Part shown: piece after piece, positions 36,944 to 50,899 of the stretch
How positions within the stretch are numbered: position 1 is the first letter of the stretch
Layout of the letters: every line of letters begins with the position of its first letter
Source of the DNA: Paragonimus skrjabini miyazakii
Taxonomy: Eukaryota > Platyhelminthes > Trematoda > Plagiorchiida > Troglotrematidae
Direction of reading: 5' to 3'
Assembly: GCA_014338405.1 (NCBI GenBank)
Contig: JTDE01000028.1
Coordinates: 115,986-179,985, forward strand
DNA length: 64,000 nucleotides
Notes under the pieces: generated by a model
What the model was told of the DNA's origin: nothing
Database searches by the model: none
What the model saw: the letters and a program-made list of their open reading frames with translations, nothing else
Translations under genes and position numbers: made by a program

Positions 36944-37874
36944 GTGCGCACTTACTGTCGTTTAGTGGGAGACTCCAATCGTCCGACCAACGCTTAATCG
37001 CGTCAAGATCAATCTGTAATGAACTGGGATCAGTGGCATTCCAGATTTTTAGGTCGTCGTCATATAGGAGGGCGTTGCTGGAAATATTGTCCGGAAGGTC
37101 ACTTATATGTATCAGGAATAACAGAGGACCTAGCACTGACCCTTGAGGAACTCCCACAGAAATGAAAGAGGGAGATGAGAGGTCTGATCCGGTTTTAACT
37201 CTAAACGTTCTGTTATCAAGGAAAGAAACAATCCAACAAAGAACCTCTCCTTGAATACCATAGGCTTCCAGTTTGTGTTTCAGGGGGCCGTGTGGGACAC
37301 GGTCGGAAGCCTTGGCAAAGTCGAAGAAGATGGCATCTGAGATAAGGCCATTGTCTCTGACTTCCATTAGACTGTCCATGAAAGCAAGCATATTAGTTAC
37401 GCATGACCGAGTAGGAAGGAAGCCATGCTGGGTAGAGGAAAAAAGATGGTTTGTTAAAAGGTGGTTAAGGATGGCACGCTTTAATAAGCGCTCCATTATC
37501 TTACACGGAATGTTAGTATGGCTGATTGGCCGATAGACAGCCGGAGAATGCCGGTCACCCGCTTTAAGTATGGGCATGGCCGTCGCCTCTTTCCATGCGC
37601 TAGGGAGAATGCCAGTCTGGACTGTCTGTTTAAACAGCTTATAAAAGGGTTCTGCTAGACTAGCAGCCGCTTCTTTGATAATTCTGGGATGGATCTTGTC
37701 AAGACCTATTGCACTATAAGAATTCACCTTAAGTAAAAGGTCCTCATCATCCAGCACGGAAAACTCGGCGGTAACGAGTGATTGCCAGAAATTCTGCTGC
37801 TGAAGGATAGGGTCCCAGTCCGGCGGTGCATCGCTATATACTGCCGTGTAGTAGTCCCAAAATAATTCGGCCAC
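36935..37874 (-). pseudogene. CR1-like reverse transcriptase domain
   Basis: About 310 codons open from the GTG at 37874. Blocks in order: SYSAIGLDKIHPRIIKE, WKEATAMPILKAGDRHSPAV followed by YRPIS, HGFLPTRSCVTNML, IFFDFAKASDRVPH (motif A, Asp present, usual F replaced by S), VPQGSVLGPLLFLIHISDLP, and NALLYDDDLKIW, where the YADD box is YDDD. This block set is typical of CR1/Jockey-group LINEs. Upstream residues LVVAELFWDYYTAVYS belong to the same frame. The frame leaves the family sequence at about 36940. Confidence 0.88.
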
Positions 37875-37949
37875 AACTAGGGAGTCAGATGAGGTCTCCC
37901 CGCCGGGCAGTCGCAGAGAAAGAGCCGAGGCGCAGAGAAAGAAGGCAAA

Positions 37950-40900
37950 CCATCAAGGTGAAATGCATGCGTTTCAACTTCTGTAACTGTGCGTTCATTG
38001 TTTGACAAATCATTTCGCTTAGCTGACCTAACACGTAATCGCAATGAAACTACAATGTAGCAAACTGGGTAAAATGCAGATAATGAAGGCGTGGCTGTTG
38101 CAATAAACTCTGTCATACCTCGATTCGAGTTGTAGACTCAAGGCGCTGTTGTGGTAAAAGTTATTTAACCGTTTCCAGATTCCCATAGAATCCATAAGAA
38201 GTCAGTTATGCGAACAGTTGTTTTCGGTAATTTTCATCGGGCCTTTACAACCACATAGTTATTTAGAATAACTCTAATTGTCTGTGCACTGCTCGATGAT
38301 ATTACCTGTCAAGGACATAGAAAACCGATGATAAGAGTTAAACAGTTTCACTGTTTATTCTAGACTGTGAAACATGATTTATAGCAAAACATTTACACTT
38401 TAATGAACAGTGAATTAACCTCTTCAATGAAATAATCGCTTCAAAAGATATATCTCCATAATTGAAAGTGCAGCTTGTTGGGGTCAACAACCAAGTAAAA
38501 TTTCGAGGAATCTCATAACTTCCACTTGCGCTTCTTGTATACTTTATCTGAGGGACCGGGTGTTATTCTCATGTTGCTTCCTTCATTCGTGCGTACTTAC
38601 GCATTTATTTGCCACTATCGTTTGTTATCTTGATTTTCGGGTTTGTTCCACTTGAATCCCTTCGATTTTTACCGTTGTTAAACATGTACGACATTTGGAA
38701 ACACGTTCGGTTGGCGCCGTTTCAAGTGTCGCCGCGTGGGCGTAATATTTTGTTTGTTTGACCAAACTAATTGCTTCCTACATTTCCACATTGTTGAAAA
38801 CATTAGGCTTTATTTCCAAGTTATGAAGTTTGTTTAGTTCGGCGCCTCCTGACAATAACATTTTGTTATTTTTCGGGAAAATTCACTGCAAACACAATGT
38901 AAAAGCGTTACATGCATCAATGCATCCACGCAAATTGCATGTAAGGAGCCGTTAAACTTTTCAGTCTATCAAGGATAATTTACTTCTATAGAATGTGGCG
39001 GTCATCAGAGTCGACTACTGGCACATCAACATGTCGAGAAGTGTTGACTGCTTCCTAACTATAACAGTTCCAAAATGTGGGCATTTACCTCTCAGCAGTT
39101 GGACATAGTTGTAGTTTAAGTTTCACTGATGAAGAGTTCACACTGGTACAGAGTGCGTTAAAGCAGGATTGCTGGCATTGAGCGCAATAAGGGGTTCGGA
39201 CATCGCTGCGGTATTACAATTAGATCGGCAGTAGTTTCCAACTATTTCGTCCATCATACAAATTTGACGATATGACGGATAATGCTACTGTTGTAGTAGC
39301 AGATGAGACAACGTTACATGTTCGGTCGAAATATTCGAATTTTTCCAAGTTCCAGTTCTCAGTGCAGTAGTCGATTCAGAGTGGGTCAAATAAGGAATTA
39401 ACTGCAATATGTTCAGACGCATGAAGGTGACAGTAGGGGTACAGGACCAATTATGATGGAAAGACCATCAGTGAGCCAGGCTGCGCGTTGAATCTGATGA
39501 AACTGTGCGTTAAGAGCACATCGTAGTACTGTGATACTTATTTAGCAGTCCAACATTTTAAGGCCAAAATATGCAATCTAACTAATCTCATAGTAGACAT
39601 TATGCGCTAGTTCACGCCCCCGAGAAAGAGATGAGGTGGATCATGGGTGAGCACTCTCAAGGTGTTAGGCTACTCCTGGGAATAAAAGTGAGTTTGATTA
39701 TGATGCATGATCACGATCCATTTTGATTTGGTAGCATGTAGACAGTTAGGTGTTGAACAGTAGCTGAGGTTCCTAAACCAATGCCAGATACTTGTGTTAA
39801 AGTTTTGCAGTGTGGTAAAAGTTGAACCAATCAAAATGTTCTCACAGTAGCTATCTATCAGAAAATCACAGACGACAATAGGTAGAAGAACTGCACCAAG
39901 TATACTTGATAAGATTCTGTAACTTTTCAAATACACATGTAATAAGTCAGTAAGACTCAATATATGTTAGTGTGTTCCTTTGTGAGGGTATACATGACAC
40001 CATTTTTTTGTTTACGTTAGCAAAATATGCAATGTGTTTTACAGGAAAATAGTGAGATGTTCAGACACTTTTTGAAACGGACATTTACAAAATTAATCAC
40101 GTAGTACATCAGACCACGCTAAGTAAGGGTGATATATTTTACCTCGTTGATTACCATCATGACAAATATGAACGATTAGTTTTTTAGGCTAAGCTTGCAA
40201 ACTCTATGGAGACTTGTCCACGTCGATGTGGTTGGCATCAACGATAATCAAGTAAGATTGGTCTGATGATACAAACTCGACACAAACAGTTGACATGCTT
40301 AACCTGATCGTAGAGTCATCCAGTGGACAGCACGCCGGTGGAAGTTTTAATCTACTGATATTCATGTGTGGGTTCTACACAAACATCTAACCCGGCAAAA
40401 GGAGAACTTCACGCTTATCTGAACTCATTGTAGCACAGTGACAGTGACATTCAGGTGTTTCGGCGTGTGTGAGACCGTCGAGCGTCATCATTAGAGAGTG
40501 TATCAGATAATGTATGACCAAAAAATCCGTATACTCTGTCAAGAAGTAAGCGAATCAGTTTCAGCATGGTCACTTGTATTAAAATCTGTCATGGCAGTGA
40601 AGCCAAGAATCTCAACAGTACCACTTGGTCAGAGGTTCTACCGACCTAGTGAGAAGATGGTATTTTCTGCGATTTTCTTCCTTCTTATCTTGAACTTTTG
40701 GATCAATACGTCATATTCACTGTTAAGCTGGTGTGACCTTAATCCGGCAAGGTACCACTTGGGTGTCTTGATATGACGATGTGCCAAGCACCCGTAGTGA
40801 AATCAGATTCAATGCGCAGCCTGGCTCCCTAACAGTCCTCACAAATATGCGTGATAAGCGTACAGTGTACGTGCAGATATCCGGACGAAGCAATACAAGT

Positions 40901-43900
40901 TTCCAAGTGAACGCGAAGCGCCGTGCATAATCAGATTAGAAAGTCAGTCTTGAATCAGGATCGCGAAAGATATCTGGAGGTGGATCAGACATAGAGTTAC
41001 ACAACAGCATTCGGCGTTAGTTTTATACAACGGCAAGTGTCCTTCATTTCCTACCATCATTTACACTCTGAAAGTATTACACCAATCTTAACAGGTAATC
41101 ACGGTCTGTGTATTTAAGTGAACGCTAATGTTGTTGAAGCTTTCATGACCTATAAGATTAACTCCGACTTGATCAGAACGAACTGTGTGTAAATGTTCTA
41201 CCACCATGGTAACAAGAAAGGTTATGAACTATGGTACAATGAATGCGGTATGCTTTGATGGCTAATTTGGCCTGTGCATTTTAACTTACAAACCGTCCGC
41301 TTTGTATACCCGTAAACATGTAGCTAAATTAATTTGTAAATAACTCATGCGAGGTAAGATTTCAGTTACGTTTAAATTAAGTCTTGTTGAAGAGAATAAT
41401 TCATGTTTGCTTATTGTACCATATTAATGCAGCAGCCAGTCAAACTCACTCAAATTGATGGACGACGTGGAGAGACCGTGTTGCCACTTGTTTCCCACTG
41501 TTCTGTCAGAACAGCGCTTCAGCAGTAATAATTAGAATTGTATTCTTGAAGATTGAAACAACTGATCATCTCTTACTGATCTTTTAGGTGCTTAGTCTTC
41601 TAATAATGTTTGTTTTATCCATCACACTAATTAGATTTTTAGCGCTTGTTGAGAATTCTAGTGTTTTCAAAACTGTCATTCTTTCACGGGGTATCTTCAC
41701 ACATTAGGTGGATTGGCGCCTATTTCTTAGGACACTCCTGGTCAGATATGATATGGTGGTGTATCACTGAACGGACAAACAGGACTCTGTTATTGATTTT
41801 ACAGACCGGCTTATTTAAACTGATCTTCTGATCTGCAGCCCAAAATAATCGTTCTTTAATGGTCAATATGCACCTAAACCTTTTACTATCATTTCATTGC
41901 TGCTATTTTAATCCCACTTGCACCTAACATGTAAACCAGTGCAACACCATGTAGCGGTGGGCCTATCTTGAATTGTCTACGATGATATGAATGGCTGGAG
42001 ATTACTTTCTCATGAATTCAGTGGAGTTATCCACGTTCCATATGTGTTGAAACTGTTTGGAAAGTCGCATCAATGAAGTGAATGGTATTGAATGGTGGTC
42101 GAGGTATATAGCTAAATCACGATACTATCAGAAATGATTCCGGAAGCTTCCGAAGTACCAAATTAGTTTACTGAATGTGAAGGCAATTGATTTGTCTGCA
42201 GGCAATCCGTAATATAATCAAGCTTCTTGAAAACTAGGTCGACCATGACATAATGGAAGCTAACAGAATATCAGCGAAGATGAGTAAGACACTATTACTC
42301 AAAAATAATTTCATTCAATCTTTTCAGTAGTCCGGCTTCAATACTATGTAATAATTGGCTTTTGCGCGATAGTTTAGAAAACGACTGATTTCCGTAATGG
42401 ATTTTGGCAGATTAGATACGCAGAACATGTTAGACATTAAGAAGTACTTTTTGTCTATAAAGGCGTTTGTTTCGTGGCACTGCAACATTCCCTTAGCATT
42501 TGAAACAAATCTTTTAAAAGTTCTTCTTAATTGTTTGAATGAATTTTTATACTATGTTGTCTTTGATTGTGGACCAGTAAGCGGATCGGCAACAATTATT
42601 GATGAACAAATACTTGGATTTTTGGACCACATTTCTGTTCTCTTATCATCAGCTGACGTCTTTTTTTAGACGAAATACTGCACTTTATATTTTGGTTCCA
42701 TAAGTAGCAACTACCAAGATGTACTATCAAACAGTCGTTTCATACTGTGGATAAACTGGCCACTAAACCTGAAGCAAGCGATCATTCATTTTTGTGCCTG
42801 ACGGCTTTTGCATCGTTCGTGCAGTTTGTTATAGTTAGCCAGAATATTCACTCCCACACCATGTTTCTTAGAGATTTGATGCAGTTTGTTTTTGATAATT
42901 AATTAATTAAGTAATTAGTCTAATAGTCTCGACACACCTGTTAGCATATCATACCAAAGCACTCGAGAGTCTGAAAACATTTTATGCACAGTTTGAGATG
43001 ATCATTCCAACGCACAATATAAACTCTCCTAGAGAAAAAGGTGTTCCACTAGAACGGGTTACTTTTGTAAATATGTTTTTCACTTTCTTCAAGGCAGTCA
43101 ATAGTTACCTAGTTTCGCCTTTTTAGTAAATTTTACAGTTGAAGTATATGCACACGTAACTTATGTTTCTTTAAGAACGGAACGCTCAAAATGACCGGCA
43201 ATAGACATAAGCAAATTTTCTCACATAAAACTTTTGGTGCCTGGTCAACGGTAAAGTTGATCGATGACAGTTGTGGTGTATTAGGACCGATTGGGTTGGA
43301 GAAAAATTTCTTACTTGTCACCAGGTGAATGATGTTGCTTGTACAAGCGACAAGTAACAAGGCAGCAATGTTCACGGCACCCAATGTCTTCTGACAAAAC
43401 GGAAAAACAGATGTTGTAGCAATGTACCAAGCTACACGCAAGATCACGGATGACAAATCAACTGAGGGAGAAACGGAAAAACATCATATTCTCCACCACT
43501 TTTGTTACTCTTTACCCACAACCCTTGATAGAAGCACATGCAATACAGATTAACTTCTCCCTACCTGTACATTGTTAATGTTAATGTGACCTTGGAAGAA
43601 CGTTGCTGCAAGTAAGTTGCTGAGGACAGACAGACTTAGATGAAGCTGAATGACTTCTTATCATGCCGTCAATCATCACTTTCCTTGATGAAGCAGGACC
43701 ATTTCTTCTCCCCAGTTACCACGCTACTAGTAGGTGCAAGTTGTAAAGGACCAGTGTGACGGTTGTGTGTTGTCTGCGCCATGATAATGTGGATATACGG
43801 TGATAAGTCCACAGAACAGAACAGACTGGACTACGGTTAGTGACTTAGACCATAGTGCCAAAAGATAAGCGTTGACACATTGACACCGGTTGTGCATGTC

Positions 43901-45965
43901 CACTGTGGAACTTCCTACATAAAACTCTTCCCAGAGTAAACATCAATACCATTCTGCTGCTTTCAGCGGATTGCAATCTCAACATTTTAATAACTACAAG
44001 ATTGTATGCCAACATAACGGACACAAGAAGGAAAGAAATCCACTGGATTAGCCAAAACCACTTGATTTCATGCTACTATCACTGTGTAAGAATGCATTAG
44101 CTCTGGTATGAGACAGGTCAAACATAAGTCAAACATCCCTTGTTTTGACCACTAAACACGAACACAACAACAGCAACGTGGGGTGCGTGTATGCACATGC
44201 GTATAAACTGTTATATCCTAAACTGACTTTCATTAAACAAATATGAATCTTAAAATGTGTTGTGTAGAAATTCTCGAACCGTTAATCACTACAAAGTTTA
44301 TCAGATACAAAATATTGCGAAATTAATGTATTTTGATGAAATTTCTTTCCCCTCCTGGTTTTAAACGTGTGGACACAATCTGACTTGACCAAAACTTTGA
44401 ACATCTGACTTAATCTTGGTAAATATTGGGCAAACAATTAGTTGTCAGCACACACCCACATCTAAGTGCCATAACGTTTCAGGATTCATTTCGATCACCC
44501 GGAAAAGATGTACAATAGGGAGTGTTAAGAAGAACATTTGTGTTTGACAACTTGTTCAGTGAAAATGGTAGCAACTGTGAGGTCTGAGTAGTGTTCAGCT
44601 TGCCACCCAATCTTTCATTAATTACCGAAGTGCTGAGAACATAGAAGTAACAGAAATTTACCGATGTGATACAGTATGTTCTTCATCAATAAATTTTGTT
44701 AAATATGGAGTAAACTTTTCGAAAATCGTAATTTTATTTTTTGATTCGAGAGCTTTTATCACGCATATGATGTAAATAGTTAATTTATATATGGAGGTTG
44801 CATGTCAACCAATGCATTACATTTTGGAACTTTCGACCTCTTTGTGCCTTGTACTACACTGTGGTGTGTAAGATAGGGTAATATCAAAGTTGTTTCACAT
44901 AGGTGGTTTTCTTTCAAGTTCGTTAGTATCATGTTAAAAATGGAAATATTCGTGTCTGGTCAACATGCAACACATAACTGTAGAAACATGACATTTTGGT
45001 AGACAGCTTAAGTGATATCAAGCCACAAACCATTCAAACGACAAGATTGTTTGTGAAGTGAAATCATTCATTACCGATTTCAACACAATAAAGAATGATT
45101 TTGTTGATAAGTAAAATATTCTCGTAAAAGTTAGTAGAACAAGCGGGAAGAATTTGGCATACCATTTTATTTAATACATAACTGTCATTCTAATCTTTCA
45201 AAAATAGCTAAAGAACAGATAGTAGTTGGAACGTGTTTGACACCGAGTAAGCATCCATAATTGCATGACAGTTTGTGAGCGTTCGGTAATGTTTTATTGG
45301 TGATTTCGCTTCTGACATTGAAGCTTCTTCAGATCGGATGAACTATGCCTTTTTCCATACTAGTTTCTCTTTCACGCATAAGAATTTATCTTTCGTGTAA
45401 AAGCCTTTCGTTTTAGTGCAGTAGAATTTCTCCATTGTATTTTCAGGCTGTGGAAATGGCTTATGATTGATCTAGTGGACTCATATCTTGCGGCCTTTTT
45501 GATTGCGACTGCACGCATTGGCTGCTGCGCTTGGACAATGTCCGAGGGAACACTTGAGTTTGAAGGTCGTCATGTGGTCCAATTAGGGTATAGAGTCCAG
45601 CCCAAATGGGATAGAGAACACAAGCCAACGATTGTTGCAGTGGTCAGCGCGGCTGTCTGATAATTACTTGAGCTGAGATTCATCTACTGATCGTGGAAAG
45701 GATACGGACTAGTAGTGAGCTCTGACGACAGCGGAACGTGAGTTTTGTGCTTTCTTGTAAAAGAAACTAGCTAGAAAGTCTACGTTGGGGTAAAAGTTGC
45801 GATCATTCGTGGATGACTCTCAGTTTAACTTGACAGACTTCCCTAATATTATTAATGACGAGGATCCGAATCGTTAATGTATTAGCCCTCCAACGAACTT
45901 TAGAAGCACCGATTTGTTGAAATCCGACAGGGTCAGTTATCAGTAATGAAAGTTCGGGGATTTAG
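37950..45965. other. Intergenic DNA, no gene recognised
   Basis: Eight kilobases with only short frames. A minus-strand frame at 43133-43470 has a plausible acceptor and donor (see findings). 42894-42918 is a taat/ttaa-rich run. 38700-38850 contains two ggcgcc sites but no LTR-type repeat pair that I can see. Confidence 0.4.
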
Positions 45966-45970
45966 GTTAT

Positions 45971-46185
45971 TTCAAAATTGAACACCATCCACACTCGATC
46001 CCGGCCTTCGCATTCAGATAAGCCTTTCGGCTAGCCCACTTCGAAAGGAAGCACTAGACTCGAGTTTGACTCTTATTAGTGCTCACCAGTAGTGCATATC
46101 CTTGTCCGGATCGGAGTTTACACTCTGACCCTCGTGGTTGTGAGACTAGTGTGTTAACCACAACGCCACCAACCTCACAATAGGC
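45971..46185 (-). mobile_element. tRNA-derived SINE copy A, full length
   Basis: Full-length copy on the minus strand. In sense orientation it begins at about 46185 with gtgaggttggtggcgttgtg (A-box region) and has a decayed B box near gagtgtaaactccg. The body follows (ggacaaggatatgcactac, then ctcgagtctagtgcttcctt and tcgaagtgggctagccg), and then the tail gatcgagtgtggatggtgttcaat. The body is close to the family consensus implied by the copies. Confidence 0.75.
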
Positions 46186-46189
46186 CTGA

Positions 46190-49100
46190 CCGAATAATCA
46201 AATCCAAACGCTCAACCACAACCTTGTATGAATGGTGTTCAGCTTGCCCGATCATTTCGAAAGAAGAAAGAACAGAATCACTTTGTTCTATCCAATCGAG
46301 AACCCCGTGATCAGGACTTCTTAGTTAGATTGAAGTTACTGTCTTCATTGAAACCAACTGAGCATGGTTTGAATCAGTAAGGTCAGTTAGATTCGGTGAA
46401 GGAACAGTTCCGTCATTCAACGCATCCACAGAAATCAGTGAAGGGTCCTATCTGTAGTTTGAATTCCAAATGCAATCACTATACAGCATCAGATTTTAAA
46501 ACTTAATGGCTTATTCAGACAATACAAACGGAATGTTTTCGCTAGTGTGTTGTTAACCGGTTCAATCCTTTGTGCACGTTGAACGCACAGACATATTTCA
46601 CGATATCTAATAAGTACTTCACAGGAGGTTCATAAACAAAACATTACACTAAATTAAGATAGAGTGAACGTCTAGATTAAGCCGTTACGGGTGTCAAATC
46701 CTACTCAGTCCAAATCATGCTGTACTCAGTAAAACGCTCAATGTTCCAATAGGCCTTTCATAAACAAGGAGATGGGCAGGTGCGTTTACTCGACGGTGCG
46801 TAAACAAATTGCAGGATATACCCCCCATGTTCATTAATAATACATTAAAACTTCCGTTTTTATGCAGTTATTTGAGTATGGAAGATGTTGGATGTCGCTT
46901 CCTTGTGAGCACGCCTGAGTTGGCAATTACCCACTGTGGACACAACCAACTAAGATTCCTTCACAAATGTCGGTAAACAGTCGCGCATTAATCCTTTGGG
47001 TGATGGGCTCAAAGCATCTAACGGATGCTACCTGAAGCAAGCAAAGGTACTAGCAAAACTCATGTTATAATTTACAGGCCTTCGACTGTGTCCTTCAGAT
47101 TTAGAGGAACTTGCTAGCTGGTCGGCCTCACCAATCACTTTTGTCAGAGCACATTAGTGGCTCATATTATCATTTCAAATGTGAGTTAACTTTCATGTCT
47201 CGAGCTCACTAATTACATTATATCCAATTGCACTGTTGTTGCGTTTACACTTCTTCTCAGAATCTGACATGGACAATACTCGGATAGTCCGAGGGGTTTT
47301 GCTGCTATTAAAATCATGGCTTTTAAAAATACACAGGCGTCTGCGGATTCTACAGATTCCGCCTTAATTTTTTGCAGCACAAAATATTTCACCGAAGTAC
47401 TTTACTTAAGGATTAAACTGACACGTTTGTGTCCGGTGCACACTGCTCGCAAATGGTTGCCACTACGAATCGAAACTGGTCAGCGTCCAAAATACTTTGT
47501 ACTATTGCGGTGGTTGAACATGCTTTCAGCCGAGCCAAGCATACAGAATCCTAATCAAAACTGTCGATTTACTACGTACTGAACTTAAAAGTAGATTCGT
47601 TGTTATACTGCATGCAGCGTCTGTCGATTGAAAATACTTCATTGATTTTACCTAAAGTGCCGGGTGGAAACTCTCACTTCTAGAAGATCTCTTACTGACA
47701 CAATCACGGGTAAAACTACTTTTCCCTTACGTCAGGTTGCTGCTCGCGAAAAACCCATCAGGGGTGCAACGAAATCACTGCCTACTCATAAACGTAGAAA
47801 CAGTCCATTTCAACCAAATGGTGTCTACTTTTGGTTTGACTGTCGAATGAGGACCTCAAGCATGGTTCGATGAGTTATGGTATTTGGATTACCCAGCCGT
47901 ATTCGTCATAGTTCATCTACATAGAAGTTGAATGAGTCAAATCAGCGTACTGTTAACTAGCCGCATCGGCCGAACGGTATAGACTGTGCCCGATAGTTTC
48001 CGTTCAAGGTTGTAATTTGGCCCTCAAGCCCTGAGGTTGAAGGCAAATTTGACAACATATCAAACGCTTGTGCTATTAAGCAACCAGACCATAATGAAGG
48101 GTGTGACCAACAACTGTGGGAATTTTTGTAACAGCATTGTATACAGAATTAACAAAACTAACTTTTACCATGTTATACTGTAGAAAACCGTTTTATGATA
48201 ACTTACGATTCGCGACATCTAGGCAAGTATCATAAGAAGCTTCTCACTGTGGCACTTTGTTGTACTGCTGGCGATTGTAACCTAAGAAAAGAGCCATTCT
48301 GCAATGCTTTTTTGTCAGATATATGTGGTTTTTTACTCAAATGCAAAATGTGCAGAAACGAGTTATGTTTGCTTTGACATTGAGGTAAAAATAACTGTTT
48401 CAAATGCGACGTTTTATATAAATTGATTTCTGGACAAAGTATCATCTAAACCAATGTCACCTTTATCACTACTGGTTTATGCCAACTTATTTTCAAACCA
48501 CTGAATGATACTTTTAAAATTTAATGAGTTTGGTATACATACTGAGTTCTTTTCTATATGTGTAGTAAAACTGGAAATTTGTGATAGAGAGTGAGAAAAG
48601 AGGTTTAGCGTAATCCTCCCAGTTCACTACTAAAGACAACTTTGAGGTGGTTGAAAAAACAGTGAGAAAGAGTTTAGATAGATGCCGCAGACTAGAAGAC
48701 AGACGTTGATTTTACTTAAAGACATGCAATAGTTTATAGTGCACATGGGTATGTTTAGGCTAATTGGTGTAACGGACCAGCAATCGCAACTTCACATAAC
48801 GCTTTAATGGCAGAAGGATTAATAAACAGCTACTTTCGAATTACTCTGCTGATTAGTTGATGTATATTTATGGTCATCTCGCGTTGGGTTATTCCTTGTT
48901 GTCCGGACTATATCATCTTTCCAGTCTACTGCCAACGGAATAAAGATGACGAATGTATTTAAAGATCAAATACATTTTTCTTAATTGCCTCGCTACACCG
49001 GTTGCATTTACAAGACTTGCTGAGACTTACGTTCATAATTCAACTTACCGGGTTCGCAGTCATACATTTATCTAAATGTTGAAATAAAATATTACCTTCA

Positions 49101-50570
49101 ATGCAGCTTTCTTTCTCAGAAAGGAAAACTGTCTCTTAGGAACAATCTGTTTTCCACAAGTGCACCCTTTATAAGAAAGTTATTGCATTACAAACAGTAA
49201 GGTATCATAATTACATCCAGTAAGTCGAGATTAGTCAACAATTAATTTCCCAACACGTCCAGTTGTAAAATGTTAGCTTGACTATGTTAAACAGAATTTT
49301 AGGTCAGAACTCAAAATATCTATTTAGAGCATGTTTGTTCAGTTATGGTGAGTTCAGAACTGATGGCTTTAGCTATTTTGTTTGATGGTTTTATCAAACG
49401 AATTTGTATTTGCGACAATTAGTGCACAATGATGAAACTACTTCGAGTTAACATTTATGTTCCGCTGTGAGTAAAATTCCAGTGTACATAATTTTTCAGT
49501 TCAGGACTCGTTTTCTTAAGCGGGCCATATTTACCGTCGAACTTCAGACACTTCTGGATGAGATATACAAAACGAAGTAACATTTTGTTTGCAACCACCG
49601 TGTTCAATTTATCTGATTTTGAAACCTTCTGCTTCCCATCTGTGAAATTTACCTGTTTTGAATTCTCGTTAATGTCGGTCAGTCAAAATTGAACTCGAAA
49701 CTAACTTACTTATCAGCTAACCGGGAAGTAAGGTTTTCTGACCATCTGCTGCTGGTTAACTTCATTGTTACGCGGCTGTCTGAACAGAATGTGTCGAAAA
49801 CAGAGAGATATATTCCAGACAAAATGTTTCCTAAAATGATAAATGGGAATCCCAAACGAAAGGGCTATGCAATGTTCTGCAAGTCTGATTTAGTCAAGAT
49901 AGAAGCTCAGTAAAAAACAAAGCTACAGTGTAACAGAGTACATAGTAGAAAACAACGCTTCGGACTTATTGTTCTTCACTGAGAATCCATTAGATCGATT
50001 TGCTCAACGCTATATGAAGCACGGCCTTGTGACCTTAAGTCAGGATAGTTTCTGATACTTTGTTTCATTTAAACGTTTGTCCTTTGGAAAAATAAGGTAT
50101 TTATACAAGTTCTGCGCGTAATGTTCATTTGGTTAACAATGTTCAAAAGTAGGACCACTAAACATAATTTGTCGAAATTAACTAAAGAATGTTACTTGAT
50201 TTTACTTTTTGCCTTGCACATAACGCGCCTAAATGTTTTCCTGTTCCCGGTAATAATAGGTCGACTTCATGTCTATTGTTTATGGAGAGTGAAAACTTCT
50301 GGATGTTCACTGCAACACTTTTATTCGAAAACAAACATTGAGAAGAAATTTGATTTAGTTATTTAATGTACGATGGTTTTTAAATATAGACAGTACACCT
50401 ATTCGAAAATGTAATCTTGAATGCGGCGTTAACTTTCTACCTGTGAACGAACATTTGGACGTAACATACGGGAATATTGATATAACTGCCTGGACCACAA
50501 TACTGCAGATGTCTAGAGAGATAAAAGTTATTTATGAAGTTTAAACGTTGTACCCCTTTGAGCCATTTTA
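46190..50570. other. Intergenic DNA, no gene recognised
   Basis: Short frames only. 47960-48025 has a vaguely tRNA-like run (gccgaacgg, then gttcaagg) that does not fold as a tRNA by eye. Confidence 0.4.
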
Positions 50571-50574
50571 ATAG

Positions 50575-50682
50575 AACGGTCAGAAGACAAATTACGATAT
50601 GGGTTCATTTCGCACACTCTTCCCAGCCGTAAGGGCGTGACTAGCATGAAACCAAAACAAACAGGACTTAAACGAAACGGTT
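50575..50682 (-). repeat. Penelope flank, left arm of inverted repeat
   Basis: On the minus strand it reads tcgtttaagtcctgtttgtt ... gtgtgcgaaatgaacccata, then cgtaatttgtcttctg. It pairs with 52022-52122 on the + strand, and weaker similarity continues outward to about 50520. Confidence 0.65.
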
Positions 50683-50899
50683 GAAAGTATAAATCGGGCT
50701 GGATCTTGAGTGATACTCAAGCCCAAGCCCACGGGAATCAAACAATGTCAGCTGTTTTATGCACATACAACCGGCTATCGATGGTTGAGAATTTGTGAGC
50801 TGTAAGCGCTCAAGACCTTATACGTAGGTGCGATATTGATACTGTGGTCTGTGGTCGATAAGTGCCTTACAGTGGATGAAGCAGCGTTTTGTCTTCGGT

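Larger units (their letters stand above)
36020..37945 (-). mobile_element. CR1-like LINE, 5'-truncated, frameshifted
   Basis: Minus-strand non-LTR element with a complete reverse transcriptase and the typical C-terminal domain, but no endonuclease. The coding frame can be followed upstream from 37874 to about 37945, where a stop ends it. This is consistent with the 5' truncation usual for LINEs. One frame change near 36940 separates RT from the C-terminal part. Otherwise both halves are long and well preserved, so this is the youngest LINE in the window. The 3' end is placed near 36020 because family-like sequence fades there. Confidence 0.88.

Noticed and set aside
36937..37536. Plus-strand frames opposite the CR1-like element
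   Set aside because: They are antisense to well-recognised reverse transcriptase.
38690..38860. ggcgcc-containing stretch that could be an LTR primer-binding site
   Set aside because: No pair of direct long repeats and no gag or pol sequence was found nearby.
45439..45660. Open + strand frame preceded by an acceptor-like ttgtattttcag
   Set aside because: About 74 codons in a GC-richer patch is not unexpected by chance, and no family or partner exon was recognised.
47960..48025. tRNA-like run with gccgaacgg and gttcaagg
   Set aside because: No cloverleaf can be drawn by eye and no acceptor stem pairs, and it does not match the SINE family.
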